From: Rhodospirillaceae bacterium MC!
Lineage (GTDB): Bacteria > Pseudomonadota > Alphaproteobacteria > MC1
DNA: 64,000 nt
Direction: 5' to 3'
NCBI GenBank assembly: GCA_002632265.1
Contig: NQOV01000005.1
Location: forward strand, 246 to 64,245
The notes below the pieces were generated by a model, which was not told the origin of the DNA, ran no database searches, and was given only the letters and a program-made list of their open reading frames with translations. The position numbers and the translations under genes are program-made. Shown one piece after another: positions 52,662 through 62,300 of this stretch (the stretch's first letter is position 1; each line of letters opens with the position of its first letter).

Positions 52662-53789
52662 ATGAATAAGAAAACTAATCCTTTAGACCTTGAAAAAACA
52701 GATCCTAAGCTCGATAAGGCAGATGACACGCCTAAAAAAGCAGATCCCAACGCTAAACAAATAGGAGCAGTATTCAAAGAGAAACGCCTAGAAATGGGAT
52801 TGAATTATTTAGATATTTACAATTCATTAAAGATCCGTAGTAACGTGGTTGATGACATTGAAAATAGCTCTTGGGATTATCTAGAAAAGCATATCCATTT
52901 GGCTAACTTTGCCAAACAATACGCCAAATTCCTAAAGATCACAGATGAAGAATTTATCCAACGAATCAACGGATATACAAGAGTTAACCATAATATTCAC
53001 GAATTTTCGCCCATTGATACCTTTAAAAATACTGGTAAGGAATTAAATAACTTATCCGATAGCGGAAATAACACCTTTAGCATGAAGAAAAAATCTTCAA
53101 ATGCTAGTAAAAGCATAGTGATTTCCGTAACTATCATTATTCTTATTGCTATCATTGGTGGGATTTTTGCCTATAAACAAGGACTATTTTCAAGTACTAA
53201 ATCCTTAGTTAAAGGCTATAAAACTTCAACTCCATCCGCTCAAGATAAAAATATCAAACCTGCAAACAACACTAGCGAATCCGAGCAGGATAAGGCCAAA
53301 AACGGCTTTGGTAAAGAGAAAATCAAAATTATCAAGCTAACAACCGATGATAAAACTAAAACGATTCTTGAAGAAACCCCAACCGATACCCCAACAACAA
53401 CCGATACTCCACAAGATAACACCAATCAAGATACTCCAACCTCGGAGAATCAGCCAACCCCTAATACGGATACTACAACACCAGATAATAACGAGACTGC
53501 ATTATCCGAACTAACTCAAGGCAATACCAATCTCACACTAATCGCAATGAAAGATGTATGGGTATATGTGAAAGACAAAAAAACCGACACCGTACTTACG
53601 GGCAAAATTCTCAAAAAAGATGAAGAATTCAAGATCCCTACTGGAGATAACTTATATTTATCAGTAAGTTCCCCTTACAATGTTAAAGGTACATTTGGCG
53701 ATAAAGCATTCCAACATTTAGGCAAGAAAAATAAAGTTATCAATCTCCTAAAGATCAGCGAAAACAACTTAAAAACGCTATTTAAATAG
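52662..53789 (+). CDS. rodZ: RodZ-like cytoskeletal membrane protein
   Basis: 375 aa. A cytoplasmic helix-turn-helix domain (about residues 36-100, IGAVFKEKRLEMGLNYLDIYNSLKI...), one membrane helix (VISVTIIILIAIIGGIFAY, about 147-166), a Thr/Pro/Asp-rich periplasmic linker, and a C-terminal beta domain (DUF4115, VWVYVKDKKTDTVLTGKILKKDEEF). This is the RodZ layout linking MreB to wall synthesis. The first ~30 residues are an extra charged extension. Divergent from recA. Ends with a strong terminator. Confidence 0.88.
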   Translation: MNKKTNPLDLEKTDPKLDKADDTPKKADPNAKQIGAVFKEKRLEMGLNYLDIYNSLKIRSNVVDDIENSSWDYLEKHIHLANFAKQYAKFLKITDEEFIQRINGYTRVNHNIHEFSPIDTFKNTGKELNNLSDSGNNTFSMKKKSSNASKSIVISVTIIILIAIIGGIFAYKQGLFSSTKSLVKGYKTSTPSAQDKNIKPANNTSESEQDKAKNGFGKEKIKIIKLTTDDKTKTILEETPTDTPTTTDTPQDNTNQDTPTSENQPTPNTDTTTPDNNETALSELTQGNTNLTLIAMKDVWVYVKDKKTDTVLTGKILKKDEEFKIPTGDNLYLSVSSPYNVKGTFGDKAFQHLGKKNKVINLLKISENNLKTLFK

Positions 53790-53838
53790 ATTCTTTAACT
53801 TAGGATTCTCTGTTAGGATTCTCTCAAGATACAACACA

Positions 53839-53878
53839 AGAAAAACGCTACAGTTCATATAACTTGTAGCGTTTTTCT
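53839..53878 (+). terminator. rodZ terminator
   Basis: AGAAAAACGCTACA with exact complement TGTAGCGTTTTTCT, 12-nt loop, in the T-rich context of a Rho-independent terminator. The remaining ~440 bp to the PTS gene hold an imperfect hairpin near 54011-54056 and a promoter; I see no gene. Confidence 0.85.
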
Positions 53879-54242
53879 TATTTTCGCTTTTGCTTTTGTT
53901 TTCGCTTTCCCTCTGCGATATCCATAGCAGATTCTAACTATAAATATGGCTTTTCATGATTCTTTGTTTATGTGAAGATCGCTTAGAAGGGCAAACTAGG
54001 TCATGTTAATTGTCTTGTAAAACGTAATAAATATATTTATCTTTACAGGCAAGACACATAGAAAAGAGAAAAAAACATCTTAATATTTTCATTAACAAAA
54101 CGTCAAGAAAACTTAATAAGTCAGATCAATAACCTATTATAACAATAACATATAAATACTTATCATAATCGTAACAAAAATATAATAATTGAGATTTATT
54201 TTGATCTTTAGCTTGGGGATTTTCTCTAAAATTATTTATTGC

Positions 54243-54271
54243 TTGCTATGTTAAAAAAATTCTGTTATACT
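54243..54271 (+). promoter_or_regulatory. Promoter of the PTS phosphotransferase gene
   Basis: TTGCTA, 17 bp, TATACT, 50 bp before the start; RBS GCGAGGT. Confidence 0.5.
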
Positions 54272-54321
54272 GTGGTACGTAATAAATGATAATATTATGA
54301 TATATATTTAGCGAGGTCAAA

Positions 54322-56805
54322 ATGTCAATAATAAAATATAATTTTTCTGCTGGATTTGCAAACACGGTAGATGATACTTATGAATTAATTTTTAAAGCTA
54401 GTGAGGGGTTAGTTTTTGATGGTATAATCCTAAAAGAAACCGCCGAACACTTTGCCAATACTAAGCCCGCAAGTTTGGAAATAATAAATGAAGTAGTATT
54501 TCTTGAACTTGATGAATTGGACAATATGTCAGATGAAACAGGCGTTTCATGTTGGATTCTTCCAAAAACTACAACCATAAACGAAAAAACCGTCAAAGCC
54601 CTTTGCGTTCATATTAAAGGACAAAAACCAGGTTTATCTTTAGACGCCATCAAAAATAGTTCTGCTTTTCAAGAAGTACTATGTAAAGCCGATTCGGAAG
54701 CTGAAGTTAAAAAATATATCAATCACAATATTGATACTTTCATTGTTGACGGTGTTGTCTCTGATAATACAGGAATCGAAGAAACTACAGTGGACGGCTT
54801 TAGCTATGCAGCCTTTACAGTAGTGGGCGATCCTAACGGTTTACACGCACGTCCAGCGGCGGCCTTAACTAAGGTGGCTCACGAATTTTCATGCGATTTA
54901 ACATTGGTGGTAAATAGTACACAGTTCGACGCCGCAAGCGTTGGGGCATTAATGGGGAGTGGCGTATCAGGTGGCACTAAAGTTATTCTAGCTGCTAAAG
55001 GCGATTCTGCCGAAGAAGCTGTAAAAAAAGCAGTTGAGATCGTAGCCAAAACTCCTGAAAGCGTTAAGAAAGCTAAAAAATCTAACATAGCATTGCCAAC
55101 TTTTAAACCGTCTGTAAATGCCTTAGAAGGTGTTCCTGCCTCTCCTGGTGTGGGGATAGCTCCTGCTTATATTATCGAGAAAGAACAAGATCTTACATTT
55201 AGTCCAGATAAATCTAAACTACCACCTGCCGAAGAAGCTCAAAGAATCGTTGACGCTCTAGCTAAAGTTACTAAAGCCTTAGAAGAAACCGTTGCTCATC
55301 AAAAAGCAGAAGGCAACTCTGCTGCGGTTGATGTGTTCTCGGCACACATTACCTTGGTTAATGATACAGAATTAGTAGATCAGCTAAAATCTGCCACATC
55401 TCAAGGGGATACAGCAGAAAACATCGTCTTAACAGTCTTTAAAAATAAAGCTGATACCATGGCAAAAATGGATAATCAGTACATGGCAGAAAGAGCCGCC
55501 GATTATCATGATTTGCGTACTAAAGTCTTTAAAACCCTAATCGGCGAAGAGGCTACCGCATCAGGCTGGCCGGACGGTAATTTCATCATTGTTACCGATG
55601 ATTTAACTCCAACCCAAACCGCATCTTTACCTAAAGGGCGTGTTTCTGGGATCATCACATCGGACGGCGGACCCACTGCTCACTCGGCTATTTTAGCCCG
55701 TGCTTTGGGGATTCCTGCGATCGTTGGTGTGGGTAAACATTTAAGCGTTATTAAAAATAATGATGAAGTTGTAGTCAACGGAATCAGCGGATTTGCCGAA
55801 TATCAATTGACTCCAGAAATCAGAAAAGAAGTTACTAGCGTTCAAGAGAAAATTCAAAAGATCGCAGAAAAACAAGATCAAGCGAAATTTGAAGAGGCCG
55901 TAACCATTGACGGTCATAAGATCGAAATTGGAGCAAATGCGGCCACTCTTGATGATGTAGTCCAATCCGTAAACAACGGAGCGGAAAGCATTGGCTTGTT
56001 GCGTACCGAATTAGTATTCCAAAATCATCAAGAATTACCTACCGAAGATGAGCAAGTGCGTGTATTTACAGAAATCGCTGGCCCATTAAAAGGCAAACCT
56101 GCCATTGTTCGTATGTTTGATATTGGTGCTGATAAACCTGTGCCATTCTTGGATCAAGCAGAAGAAGAGAATCCTTTCTTAGGTGTGCGTGGTGTTCGTT
56201 TGGTTGCAGAGTATCCAGAATTGATTAGAACTCAAGCAGCATCTATTTTACGTACAGTAAAAGAAACAGGCATGCAAGCTAAGATCATGATTCCTATGGT
56301 TTCACGCATTGAAGAAATCGAAACTCTAAAAGACATAATCGAAGAAGAACGTGTTCGCCTAGACGCTCCTAAAGTTCCAGTAGGTATCATGGTAGAAGTA
56401 CCAGCCGCTGCAGTAATGATCGATATCATCGCTCCGTTTGTGGATTTCTTCTCTATTGGTACAAACGATTTAACTCAATATACCATGGCCGTAGATCGCC
56501 AACATCCAGTACTCGCAAAAACTGCCGACGCTTTAGACCCTGCCGTATTACGTATGATCGATATTACCGTAAAAGGTGCTCATCGTTATAAAAAATGGGT
56601 TGGCGTTTGCGGTAACATGGCCGCCGATCCTTTAAACGCCAAAGTATTAACCGCCTTAGGTGTTGACGAATTATCAATGGGTGCAGCGAGTATCCCTGCC
56701 ATTAAAGCCGCAATTCGCACATTCAGCTTTAAAGAACTTCGTGTCCTAGGACAAAAAGCCATCAAATGCCGTAACCCCGAAGAAGTAAGAAAATTATTCC
56801 AATAA
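54322..56805 (+). CDS. Multidomain PTS protein: degenerate EIIA–HPr–Enzyme I
   Basis: 827 aa, the length and order of the alphaproteobacterial FruB-type multiphosphoryl transfer protein. Residues ~1-145 resemble a fructose-type EIIA but lack the phosphorylated His (the GIAIPHA position reads GVSCWILPK). HPr (about 163-250) has its active His175 in NGLHARPAA. Enzyme I (about 270-827) has His454 in GGPTAHSAI, the PEP-binding RTELVFQ and a Cys near 763 in GVCGNMAADP. So PEP-to-HPr transfer should work but the fused EIIA probably does not. No EIIB/EIIC genes are in the window, so it may serve regulation or distant permeases. Confidence 0.85.
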   Translation: MSIIKYNFSAGFANTVDDTYELIFKASEGLVFDGIILKETAEHFANTKPASLEIINEVVFLELDELDNMSDETGVSCWILPKTTTINEKTVKALCVHIKGQKPGLSLDAIKNSSAFQEVLCKADSEAEVKKYINHNIDTFIVDGVVSDNTGIEETTVDGFSYAAFTVVGDPNGLHARPAAALTKVAHEFSCDLTLVVNSTQFDAASVGALMGSGVSGGTKVILAAKGDSAEEAVKKAVEIVAKTPESVKKAKKSNIALPTFKPSVNALEGVPASPGVGIAPAYIIEKEQDLTFSPDKSKLPPAEEAQRIVDALAKVTKALEETVAHQKAEGNSAAVDVFSAHITLVNDTELVDQLKSATSQGDTAENIVLTVFKNKADTMAKMDNQYMAERAADYHDLRTKVFKTLIGEEATASGWPDGNFIIVTDDLTPTQTASLPKGRVSGIITSDGGPTAHSAILARALGIPAIVGVGKHLSVIKNNDEVVVNGISGFAEYQLTPEIRKEVTSVQEKIQKIAEKQDQAKFEEAVTIDGHKIEIGANAATLDDVVQSVNNGAESIGLLRTELVFQNHQELPTEDEQVRVFTEIAGPLKGKPAIVRMFDIGADKPVPFLDQAEEENPFLGVRGVRLVAEYPELIRTQAASILRTVKETGMQAKIMIPMVSRIEEIETLKDIIEEERVRLDAPKVPVGIMVEVPAAAVMIDIIAPFVDFFSIGTNDLTQYTMAVDRQHPVLAKTADALDPAVLRMIDITVKGAHRYKKWVGVCGNMAADPLNAKVLTALGVDELSMGAASIPAIKAAIRTFSFKELRVLGQKAIKCRNPEEVRKLFQ

Positions 56806-56829
56806 TCTAATTTCCCCACAAGGCAAAAC

Positions 56830-56869
56830 AAAGCTTGTACATAAATTTATGTACAAGCTTTAGTTTTTT
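56830..56869 (+). terminator. Terminator of the PTS gene
   Basis: A perfect 32-nt palindrome AAAGCTTGTACATAAA + its complement (56830-56861), followed by AGTTTTTT. Confidence 0.88.
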
Positions 56870-56882
56870 CCTGCCCCATAGC

Positions 56883-57343
56883 CCCAAGGAGTGGGAAAAA
56901 GTGCTTAGTCAACGTTTTTAAGCGGGGCGTGGTGTATTATACACCACTACATAAGCCTCGCTTAAGGGCGTTGAATGAGTGCTTTTTTCCTGCCCCATAG
57001 CCCTAAGGAGTGGGAAAAAGTGCTTAGTCAACGTTCTTAAGCGGGGCGTGGTGTATATACCACTACATAAGCCTCGCTTAAAGACGCATAATGAATGCTT
57101 TTTCCTGCTCCATAACCCAAGGAGTGGGAAAAAGTGCTTAGTCAACGTTCTTAAGTGGGGCGTGGTGTATATACCACTACATAAGCCTCGCTTAAAGACG
57201 CATAATGAATGCTTTTTCCTGCTCCACAGCCCAAGGAGTGGGAAAAAGTGCTTAGTCAACGTTCTTAAGTGAGGCGTGGTGTATACACCACTACATAAGC
57301 CTCGCTTAAGGGCGTTGAATGAGTGCTTTTTCCCGCTCCTTTA
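56883..57343. repeat. Array I of nested palindromic elements (four tandem units)
   Basis: Units start at 56888, 57007, 57121 and 57235 (periods 119, 114, 114). Arms AGTGGGAAAAAGTGCTTAGT and ATGAGTGCTTTTTCC; inner stem TTAAGCGGGGC/GCCTCGCTTAA; apical hairpin GTGGTGTAT-ATACCAC, with a longer version GTGGTGTATTATACACCAC in unit 1; 3' bulge TACATAAG. The last unit overlaps the purH stop. Apparent ORFs across it on both strands follow the repeat and are not genes. Confidence 0.88.
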
Positions 57344-58924
57344 GTGTAAAAAGGCACGAATGCGAGTTAGTAACATGTTGCAGTTGTATTCGTTGGCTTT
57401 TTCGATTACTTCGGGGTCTCGGATTGATCCGCCGGGTTGGATGAAGGATGTTACGCCTTCTTTGGCTAGGACTTCTAAGCCATCAGCGAAAGGGAAGAAG
57501 GCGTCGGATGCACATACGGAGTCTGTGGTGTCGAAGCCTGATTCTTTGGCTTTGTTTATGGCGATTTTTGCACTGTCTAATCGGCTCATTTGCCCCGCTC
57601 CTACGCCGATAACTTGTTGGTTTTTCACTAAGACAATGGCGTTAGATTTCACTACAGAGCAGACTTTCCACGCAAATTTTAAATCTGCCAATTGTTTTTG
57701 ATTGGGCGAGGCTTTTGTGGCTTGTTCGAGATTATCGTCATCTAAGATGTGTGATTCTTTTTCTTGGATTAAGTATCCGCCGTTTACTGATTTAATATCT
57801 ATTCTATTTTTATTATGAGAAGAATCATCTGTTGCCCATTCCAATAGACGGAGATTCTTTTTAGTTGTTAAGATCTCTAGCACTTCATCGCTAAATTTTG
57901 GAGCGATGATCACTTCAACAAACTTGCTTTTTAAGAATTTCGCACATTCCAAATCTAGCGTATTATTAAAGGCGATAATACTACCAAAAGCCGAGACGCT
58001 ATCCCCTGCCCACGCTTTTTCTAACGCTTGGAAACTATTATCAGCTGTGGCCACACCGCACGGATTCGCATGCTTGATGATTACACAACTATGATCTTCT
58101 AACTTGCTTACTAATCCGTGGGCCGAGTTGGCGTCGGCGATGTTATTGTATGAAAGTTTCTTGCCGTTTAACTGCTTAGCAAGGGCGATTCCTGTGAGAT
58201 CTTTACGGTCTTCCACATAAAAACCAGCTTTTTGATGTGGATTCTCGCCATAATTCATATCTTGATGGGCAAATAGCTTTAAAGAAATGCTATCAACGAT
58301 GATTTTTTCTGGACCTTGTTCATGATTAGCTCCTAACTGCTCACTAAACCACTTAGTGATAAGAGCGTCATAGGCTGATACGTGCTTAAAAGCCTCATAA
58401 GCTAGAAATTGCCTAAATTCGAAAGTGGTAGATCCGTCATTTTCATCCATTTCATTGATCAACTCTTGATAATCGTCAGGATCGGTTAGAACTGTGGAAA
58501 ACTTGTGATTTTTCGCCGTAGCTCTGATCATGGTTGGACCGCCGATGTCAATATTTTCGATACATGTGGCGTAGTCGTCTGTTTTAGCGATGGTTTCAGC
58601 AAATGGATAAAGATTACAAACCACTAAATTAATAGGATTAATTCCATTTTTTTCTAGATCTTGCATATCTTGATCATTATCCAAGCGAGCAAGAATCCCC
58701 CCTTGGATTTTAGGATGAAGAGTTTTAACTCGTCCAGCAAGAAATTCCGCCATTTTTGTATAATCAGATACATAAATAACAGGGAAACCAGCGTCTTCTA
58801 TGAATTTTGCTGTGCCACCTGTGGAAATTATAGCTACTTTGTTCTTATTCAGAACTTCAACTAGCTCAAGCAAGCCTGTTTTATCGGATACTGATATTAA
58901 AGCAGTTGTTATTTTCTCTAACAT
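57341..58924 (-). CDS. purH: Bifunctional AICAR transformylase / IMP cyclohydrolase
   Basis: 527 aa, catalysing the last two steps to IMP. The N-terminal IMP cyclohydrolase domain (ALISVSDKTGLLELVEVL, STGGTAKFIEDAG, GGPTMIRATAKNH) is followed by the AICAR transformylase domain with MNYGENPHQKAGF, IIKHANPCGVA (catalytic Lys-His) and QPGGSIRD. Complete. A good Shine-Dalgarno (AGGAG) precedes the start. It is divergent from purL across a 383-bp gap that contains the purL riboswitch on the other strand; I see no riboswitch on the purH side. Confidence 0.96.
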   Translation of the reverse strand: MLEKITTALISVSDKTGLLELVEVLNKNKVAIISTGGTAKFIEDAGFPVIYVSDYTKMAEFLAGRVKTLHPKIQGGILARLDNDQDMQDLEKNGINPINLVVCNLYPFAETIAKTDDYATCIENIDIGGPTMIRATAKNHKFSTVLTDPDDYQELINEMDENDGSTTFEFRQFLAYEAFKHVSAYDALITKWFSEQLGANHEQGPEKIIVDSISLKLFAHQDMNYGENPHQKAGFYVEDRKDLTGIALAKQLNGKKLSYNNIADANSAHGLVSKLEDHSCVIIKHANPCGVATADNSFQALEKAWAGDSVSAFGSIIAFNNTLDLECAKFLKSKFVEVIIAPKFSDEVLEILTTKKNLRLLEWATDDSSHNKNRIDIKSVNGGYLIQEKESHILDDDNLEQATKASPNQKQLADLKFAWKVCSVVKSNAIVLVKNQQVIGVGAGQMSRLDSAKIAINKAKESGFDTTDSVCASDAFFPFADGLEVLAKEGVTSFIQPGGSIRDPEVIEKANEYNCNMLLTRIRAFLH

Positions 58925-59020
58925 TTTAGAACTCCTATTTAAGAGAATTTATTAAATATATTTTATGATATTAGTCTATAATATAAACAAAAAATAATCA
59001 ATAAAAAAATATTTTTTTAC

Positions 59021-59049
59021 TTGACAAAGGTCTAGAAATCCACTAGGAT
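59021..59049 (+). promoter_or_regulatory. Promoter driving the purine riboswitch leader
   Basis: TTGACA, 17 bp, TAGGAT; transcription would begin near 59056, just at the 5' edge of the aptamer. Confidence 0.65.
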
Positions 59050-59057
59050 ATAACAGT

Positions 59058-59126
59058 ATTCTATATATGTTTGTAATATGGTCAAGCGTTTCTACTACTA
59101 TCCGTAAATTAGTAACTATAGATGTA
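59058..59126 (+). ncRNA. Purine riboswitch aptamer (guanine type)
   Basis: Matches the purine riboswitch three-way junction. P1 TCTA/TAGA (A/T-rich and short), P2 GTTTG/CAAGC enclosing loop L2 with ATATGG, invariant junction GTTTCTAC, P3 ACTA/TAGT enclosing L3 with CCGTAAA, then junction AACTA. L2 and L3 are the loop-loop kissing partners and are exact. The C in AACTA is the specificity base (C for guanine/hypoxanthine, U for adenine). It sits about 180 nt upstream of purL in the same direction and is followed by two terminator hairpins, consistent with an off-switch for purL-purE-purC. Confidence 0.88.
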
Positions 59127-59199
59127 AAAATTTATATGAAAATGATATATTAATTTTCTGTATGTTTTTAGTCTTTTGTGATTCGCAAGAACTTAAATG

Positions 59200-59237
59200 A
59201 ACATGTACGTACTTAAGATACTATATGTTATTTTTTT
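59200..59237 (+). terminator. Riboswitch expression platform, first terminator candidate
   Basis: AACATGTA / TATATGTT (one G·U pair) with a 14-nt loop, then ATTTTTTT. Its 3' arm region (CTATA) could instead pair with the aptamer's P1 strand TATAG, giving an antiterminator. Confidence 0.55.
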
Positions 59238-59253
59238 GGCATATATACTCCGA

Positions 59254-59288
59254 ATGTTTACTCATACTTAAACATGATTTTTTATTTT
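59254..59288 (+). terminator. Riboswitch expression platform, second terminator candidate
   Basis: ATGTTTA-CTCATACT-TAAACAT, perfect 7-bp stem, followed by GATTTTTTATTTT, 20 bp before the purL start. Confidence 0.65.
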
Positions 59289-59307
59289 AATCACAAAGAG
59301 TTATTAT

Positions 59308-62300
59308 ATGTTTATTAGATTGTTTGTAGAAAAAAAAGACAATTTTAACGTTAAAGCAATTCAGTTGCAAACGGAATTTAAAAACTACTTAAATCTAGAT
59401 ATTAAAAATCTAAGAATCATAAATTGCTATGAAATATATTTGGAAAATTTCAAATTATCCAAGGATTTAATATACAACATATTCGCAGATATCCAACAGG
59501 ATGATTACTTTTTCGATCTTCATACTAGCATAGATCAAAACACGCAAAGCATTATAGCAAGCCAGTATCTGGACGGTCAGTTCGATCAGCAATCAGCCTC
59601 GGCCATTGAGTTATGGAATCTCCAAGATGAAATTGATGAGAAGTACAAGAATCCTCTAATTAAATTTTCTTCTATCATCGTATTTGATAAGCAAGAACAA
59701 AAAACAATTGATAAAATCAAAAATTACTACATTAATGAAGTAGAAAGTAAAGAAAAAATCTTTAGTGATGTTATTGAAACACCTGCAAATCAGATAAAAG
59801 AAAATCTTGCCATAGGCGGATTCATTGATCTTGATCATGGGAAACTAACAGAATTATTAAACACTTACTCCCTAGCTATGGATATCAAAGATCTTGAAAT
59901 TATTCAAGAATACTTCAAAAACGAACAAAAACGAGATCCCTTTGAAGTCGAATTAAAAATGCTTGATACCTACTGGTCTGATCATTGCCGACACACAACT
60001 TTTAGTACTATCATCAATAATGTAAGCTTTCCCAAAAATCAAGATACATATGGGAAATACTGGGATTATTACCTAGATATCAGAAACAAATTAAAGCAAA
60101 ATCACAAACCAATTACCCTAATGAATATGGCTACCATTGGCTCTAAATACGTTAAAAGCAAAGGCGGATTAAAAAATTGGTTTGTAACTAACGAGATCAA
60201 CGCTTGTACCATAAAAACCAAGATAAAAATCAAAGGTCAAAGCAAGGCGAAAGATTGGCTAATTGCTTTCAAAAATGAAACTCACAATCATCCTACAGAA
60301 ATCGAACCATTTGGCGGAGCAGGTACTTGCTTAGGCGGAGCGATTCGTGATATCCTTTCAAGCCGTGCTTTTACCTATCAAGCTGTGAGATTATCAGGTG
60401 CGAGTGCTGATCTAAGCCCTGTAATTGAAAGCAAACTCTTACAACATCAGATCATTTATAAATCGGCGTTGGGATACTCTTCATATGGTAATCAGATCGG
60501 TCTATCCACATCTCAAGTTCATGAATTTTATCATAGTGGATATGTGGCGAAAAGAATGGAATTAGGTGCGGTATTGGGGAGCTGTCCCCTTGATAGTTTG
60601 AATTTCCAAGAACCAGACAAGGGCGATCTTGTGATTCTCATTGGTGGCGACACAGGAAGAGACGGAATCGGCGGTGCTACAGGCTCATCAAAAAATCACG
60701 ATCATAAATCAGTTGAAACAAGTAGTGCCGAAGTGCAAAAGGGTAATCCCACAGAAGAAAGAAAAATCCAACGTTTATTTAAGAATCCTGATTTCATTAA
60801 GCTAATCAAAAAATGTAACGATATGGGAGCTGGCGGTATTAGTGTAGCCATTGGCGAAATTAGTAACGGTGTCGATATCCATTTGGAACGTGTGCCATTA
60901 AAATATAAGAATCTTAGCGGTATGGAGATCGCTCTTTCGGAATCTCAAGAACGTATGGCCATAGTAATCAACAAGCAAGATTTAAATGCAGTCATAGAAT
61001 TCGCTCATGATGAGAATCTTAAGGCGACAAATGTGGCTACGATCACAAATAATGGCTTTTTAAATATGTTCTATCATCAAGAGCAAATTGTAAATTTATC
61101 TTACGATTTCATCAATACCAACGGGGCTACCTTTAATACTGATATCGAATTCGTAGCACATAAACCATGTGAAGATAATCAAGCAATTACTAAGATCCAA
61201 GATATCTTAACAAACCCCAAATATACCGCCAAAAATCCCACAGATATCCAAGCAACTTGGCAACAGATAATGAGTGATATCAACGTATCTTCACAAATCC
61301 CCTTAATGGAAATGTTCGATAGTATGGTCGGTGCAAATACTCTTTTAATCCCCCATGGCGGAAAGTATCAGCTAAGCGAAGAAGATGCGAGTATTCATAA
61401 AATCAATGTCCCAGAATGTGAAAATGCCAGTGCCATAGCTTGGGGATTTAATCCTTATTTAGCCGAAAGCTCGCCCTTACATGGTAGTCAATTCGCCTTA
61501 GTGGATTCCATTTTGAAACTCGTTTCCAGTGGCGTTAAAAGAGATGATATTTATCTCTCTTTACAAGAATATTTTGCGAAAACATCCATAAGTAATCCGC
61601 AAAGCTGGTCCCAACCAACCTTAAGTATGTTGGGTGCTTTATACGTCCAAGCGGAATTAAACATTGGGGCTATCGGCGGTAAGGATTCCATGAGTGGTAC
61701 ATTCAACAATATCAATGTACCGCCCACATTGGTTTCATTTGCCTTTGCCTCTATGGAAAATAAAGATGTGCTTTCATCTACCATAAATAAGCCGAAAAAT
61801 CAAGACTTTGAGTATATTTATTTACTAAAAACCCCCTTAAATGCCGATCTTACTCCTAATTTAGATGAAGTTAGCAAGAATATGGATCTTGTAAGTAATT
61901 TAATACAAAAACAATCTCTTAGTGCGTCAAAAGTAGTTGGCACATTCGGAATTGCCGAAACCATCGCCAAAATGTCTTTCGGTAACTTGGTGGGATCGCA
62001 ACTGGACATTAGTCATAAGGAATTATTTGAACCTAACCAATCTTCAATGATTTTAGTAGCTAAAAGCAATCTAGCTGATATCACATCATCAGATAACTTA
62101 AAACTTATCGGCAAAACCACCAATGATTCTACCATTCAGATAGAAAATCAAAGCATAAATATCCTAGATCTTGTAACCAGCTGGCAAGCGGGATCAGTGG
62201 TCAAAAGTGAAGATACTACCCAAATAATTGGCGAAGAACAAACAAAAAAACTAACTCATATGCTAGCAGATAAGAAAAATAATCAGCAAGCAAATTCTAA

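Noticed and set aside
56918-57272. Overlapping ORFs of ~100 aa on both strands with repeated peptides
   Set aside because: They run through the tandem palindromic array I; the peptide repeats are just the DNA repeats, and the same pattern is open on both strands because the units are inverted repeats.
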